Positions 6,024 through 6,182 of a DNA stretch of 6,182 bases are shown in pieces (the first letter of the stretch is position 1; each line of letters starts with the position of its first letter). The translations under genes and the position numbers were made by a program. The notes below the pieces were generated by a model. It saw only the letters and a list, made by a program, of their open reading frames with translations. It was not told the DNA's origin and did not search any database. Location of the stretch: contig JBOGFC010000241.1 in assembly GCA_050742155.1 (NCBI GenBank), positions 1 to 6,182 of the forward strand. The letters run 5' to 3'. This DNA comes from JBOGFC01 sp050742155 (GTDB lineage: Bacteria; Actinomycetota; Acidimicrobiia; Spongiisociales; JALYHC01).

Positions 6024-6182
6024 GGAGGAGGGTTGGGGAGGCTGGCACCCTCGCCCTCAAGGGAAGGGTTGGGGCGACTGGCGCCCTCGCCCTCAGGAGG
6101 AGAGTTGGGGAGGCTGGCACCCTCCCCCTCGGGGGGAGGGTTGGGGAGGCTGGCGCCCTCGCCCTCAAGGGGAGGGTTGGGG
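6012..6182. repeat. Tandem array of a 36-bp G+C-rich palindromic repeat (4.75 copies, runs off the right edge)
   Basis: Units are 6012-6047, 6048-6083, 6084-6119, 6120-6155 and a partial 6156-6182, each exactly 36 bases with no spacer. Each unit has a hairpin-forming part (CCCTCGCCCTC, a variable purine segment, then GAGGG or a variant) followed by a linker TTGGGGAGGCTGGC plus A or G. Differences cluster in the palindrome: AGGAG, AAGGG or GGGGG in the second arm, a G-to-C change at unit position 6 in unit 4, and CGA for AGG in the unit 2 linker. The last base alternates A, G, A, G. The array is non-coding as far as I can tell, starts 4 bases upstream of the MATE start codon, and has no neighbouring gene in the window to mark its other end. 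It resembles dispersed CCCTC/GAGGG palindromes of G+C-rich genomes (from memory, unchecked). Confidence 0.93.
6120..6140. other. Perfect 9-bp hairpin in repeat unit 4
   Basis: CCCTCCCCC (6120-6128) and GGGGGAGGG (6132-6140) are exact reverse complements around the 3-base loop TCG. In the other units the same stem is interrupted: unit 5 pairs CCCTC with GAGGG and CCC with GGG around TCAA with one bulged G, and unit 2 also loses one pair. Unit 4 therefore has the most stable version. Confidence 0.75.

Noticed and set aside
6023..6155. G-quadruplex formation on the plus strand of the repeats
   Set aside because: Units have G runs (for example GGAGGAGGGTTGGGG), but four well-spaced runs of three or more G do not occur within one unit. 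Only a weak two-tetrad form could be argued.
5113..6168. A minus-strand frame through the repeats giving periodic RARxPASPTLxLRAR-like peptide
   Set aside because: It is out of frame with MATE and its remainder is a G/P/R-rich shadow. The periodicity follows from the 36-base repeat being a multiple of three.
6012..6182. CRISPR array, suggested by the 36-base repeat length
   Set aside because: Copies are directly adjacent with no spacers, repeats diverge internally, and no cas gene is present.
1..6182. A novel defence or mobile genetic system
   Set aside because: All six genes belong to recognisable housekeeping, envelope or transport families, and no nuclease, transposase, integrase, toxin or reverse transcriptase motifs were seen.

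Overview
The window is G+C-rich bacterial DNA with densely packed genes and a strong G/C preference at third codon positions. At least two starts have no Shine-Dalgarno but have a -10-like hexamer placed for leaderless transcription. This fits an actinobacterial or similar high-GC lineage, but the assignment is an inference from style, since no rRNA or taxonomic marker gene is present.

Layout. Positions 1-3095 hold three minus-strand genes, read right to left: a CcdA/DsbD-type membrane thiol-reductant transporter (2349-3095), a LemA family protein (1759-2301), and a DUF2207 (YciQ-like) membrane protein (1-1762, cut by the left edge). The DUF2207 frame is open from its overlap with the lemA stop to the left edge. 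It is easy to miss because it has no stop in the window and no ATG or GTG start where the signal peptide begins. The lemA and DUF2207 genes touch at a CTGA overlap, while ccdA is set apart from lemA by 47 bases holding a perfect 8-bp hairpin and a possible promoter.

Positions 3096-3163 are a 68-base divergent gap. To its right, on the plus strand, lie csaA (3164-3493; OB-fold tRNA-binding/chaperone family) and, 3 bases later, a 12-helix MFS transporter (3497-4705). A DinF-type MATE exporter (4692-6008, minus strand) runs towards the MFS gene and overlaps its 3' end by 14 bases.

Positions 6012-6182, directly upstream of the MATE start, form a tandem array of a 36-bp G/C-rich unit (four full copies and a partial fifth that runs off the edge). 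Each copy contains a CCCTC...GAGGG-type inverted repeat. This array is the least explained part of the window; it also supplies the purine-rich leader in front of the MATE start codon.

How the genes relate: LemA plus DUF2207 is a recurrent bacterial envelope pairing of unknown biochemical role. CcdA would supply reductant to extracytoplasmic thiol proteins. CsaA is probably translationally coupled to the MFS transporter. No defence system, mobile-element gene, tRNA, rRNA or CRISPR array was found. Most of the window is ordinary housekeeping and transport content.
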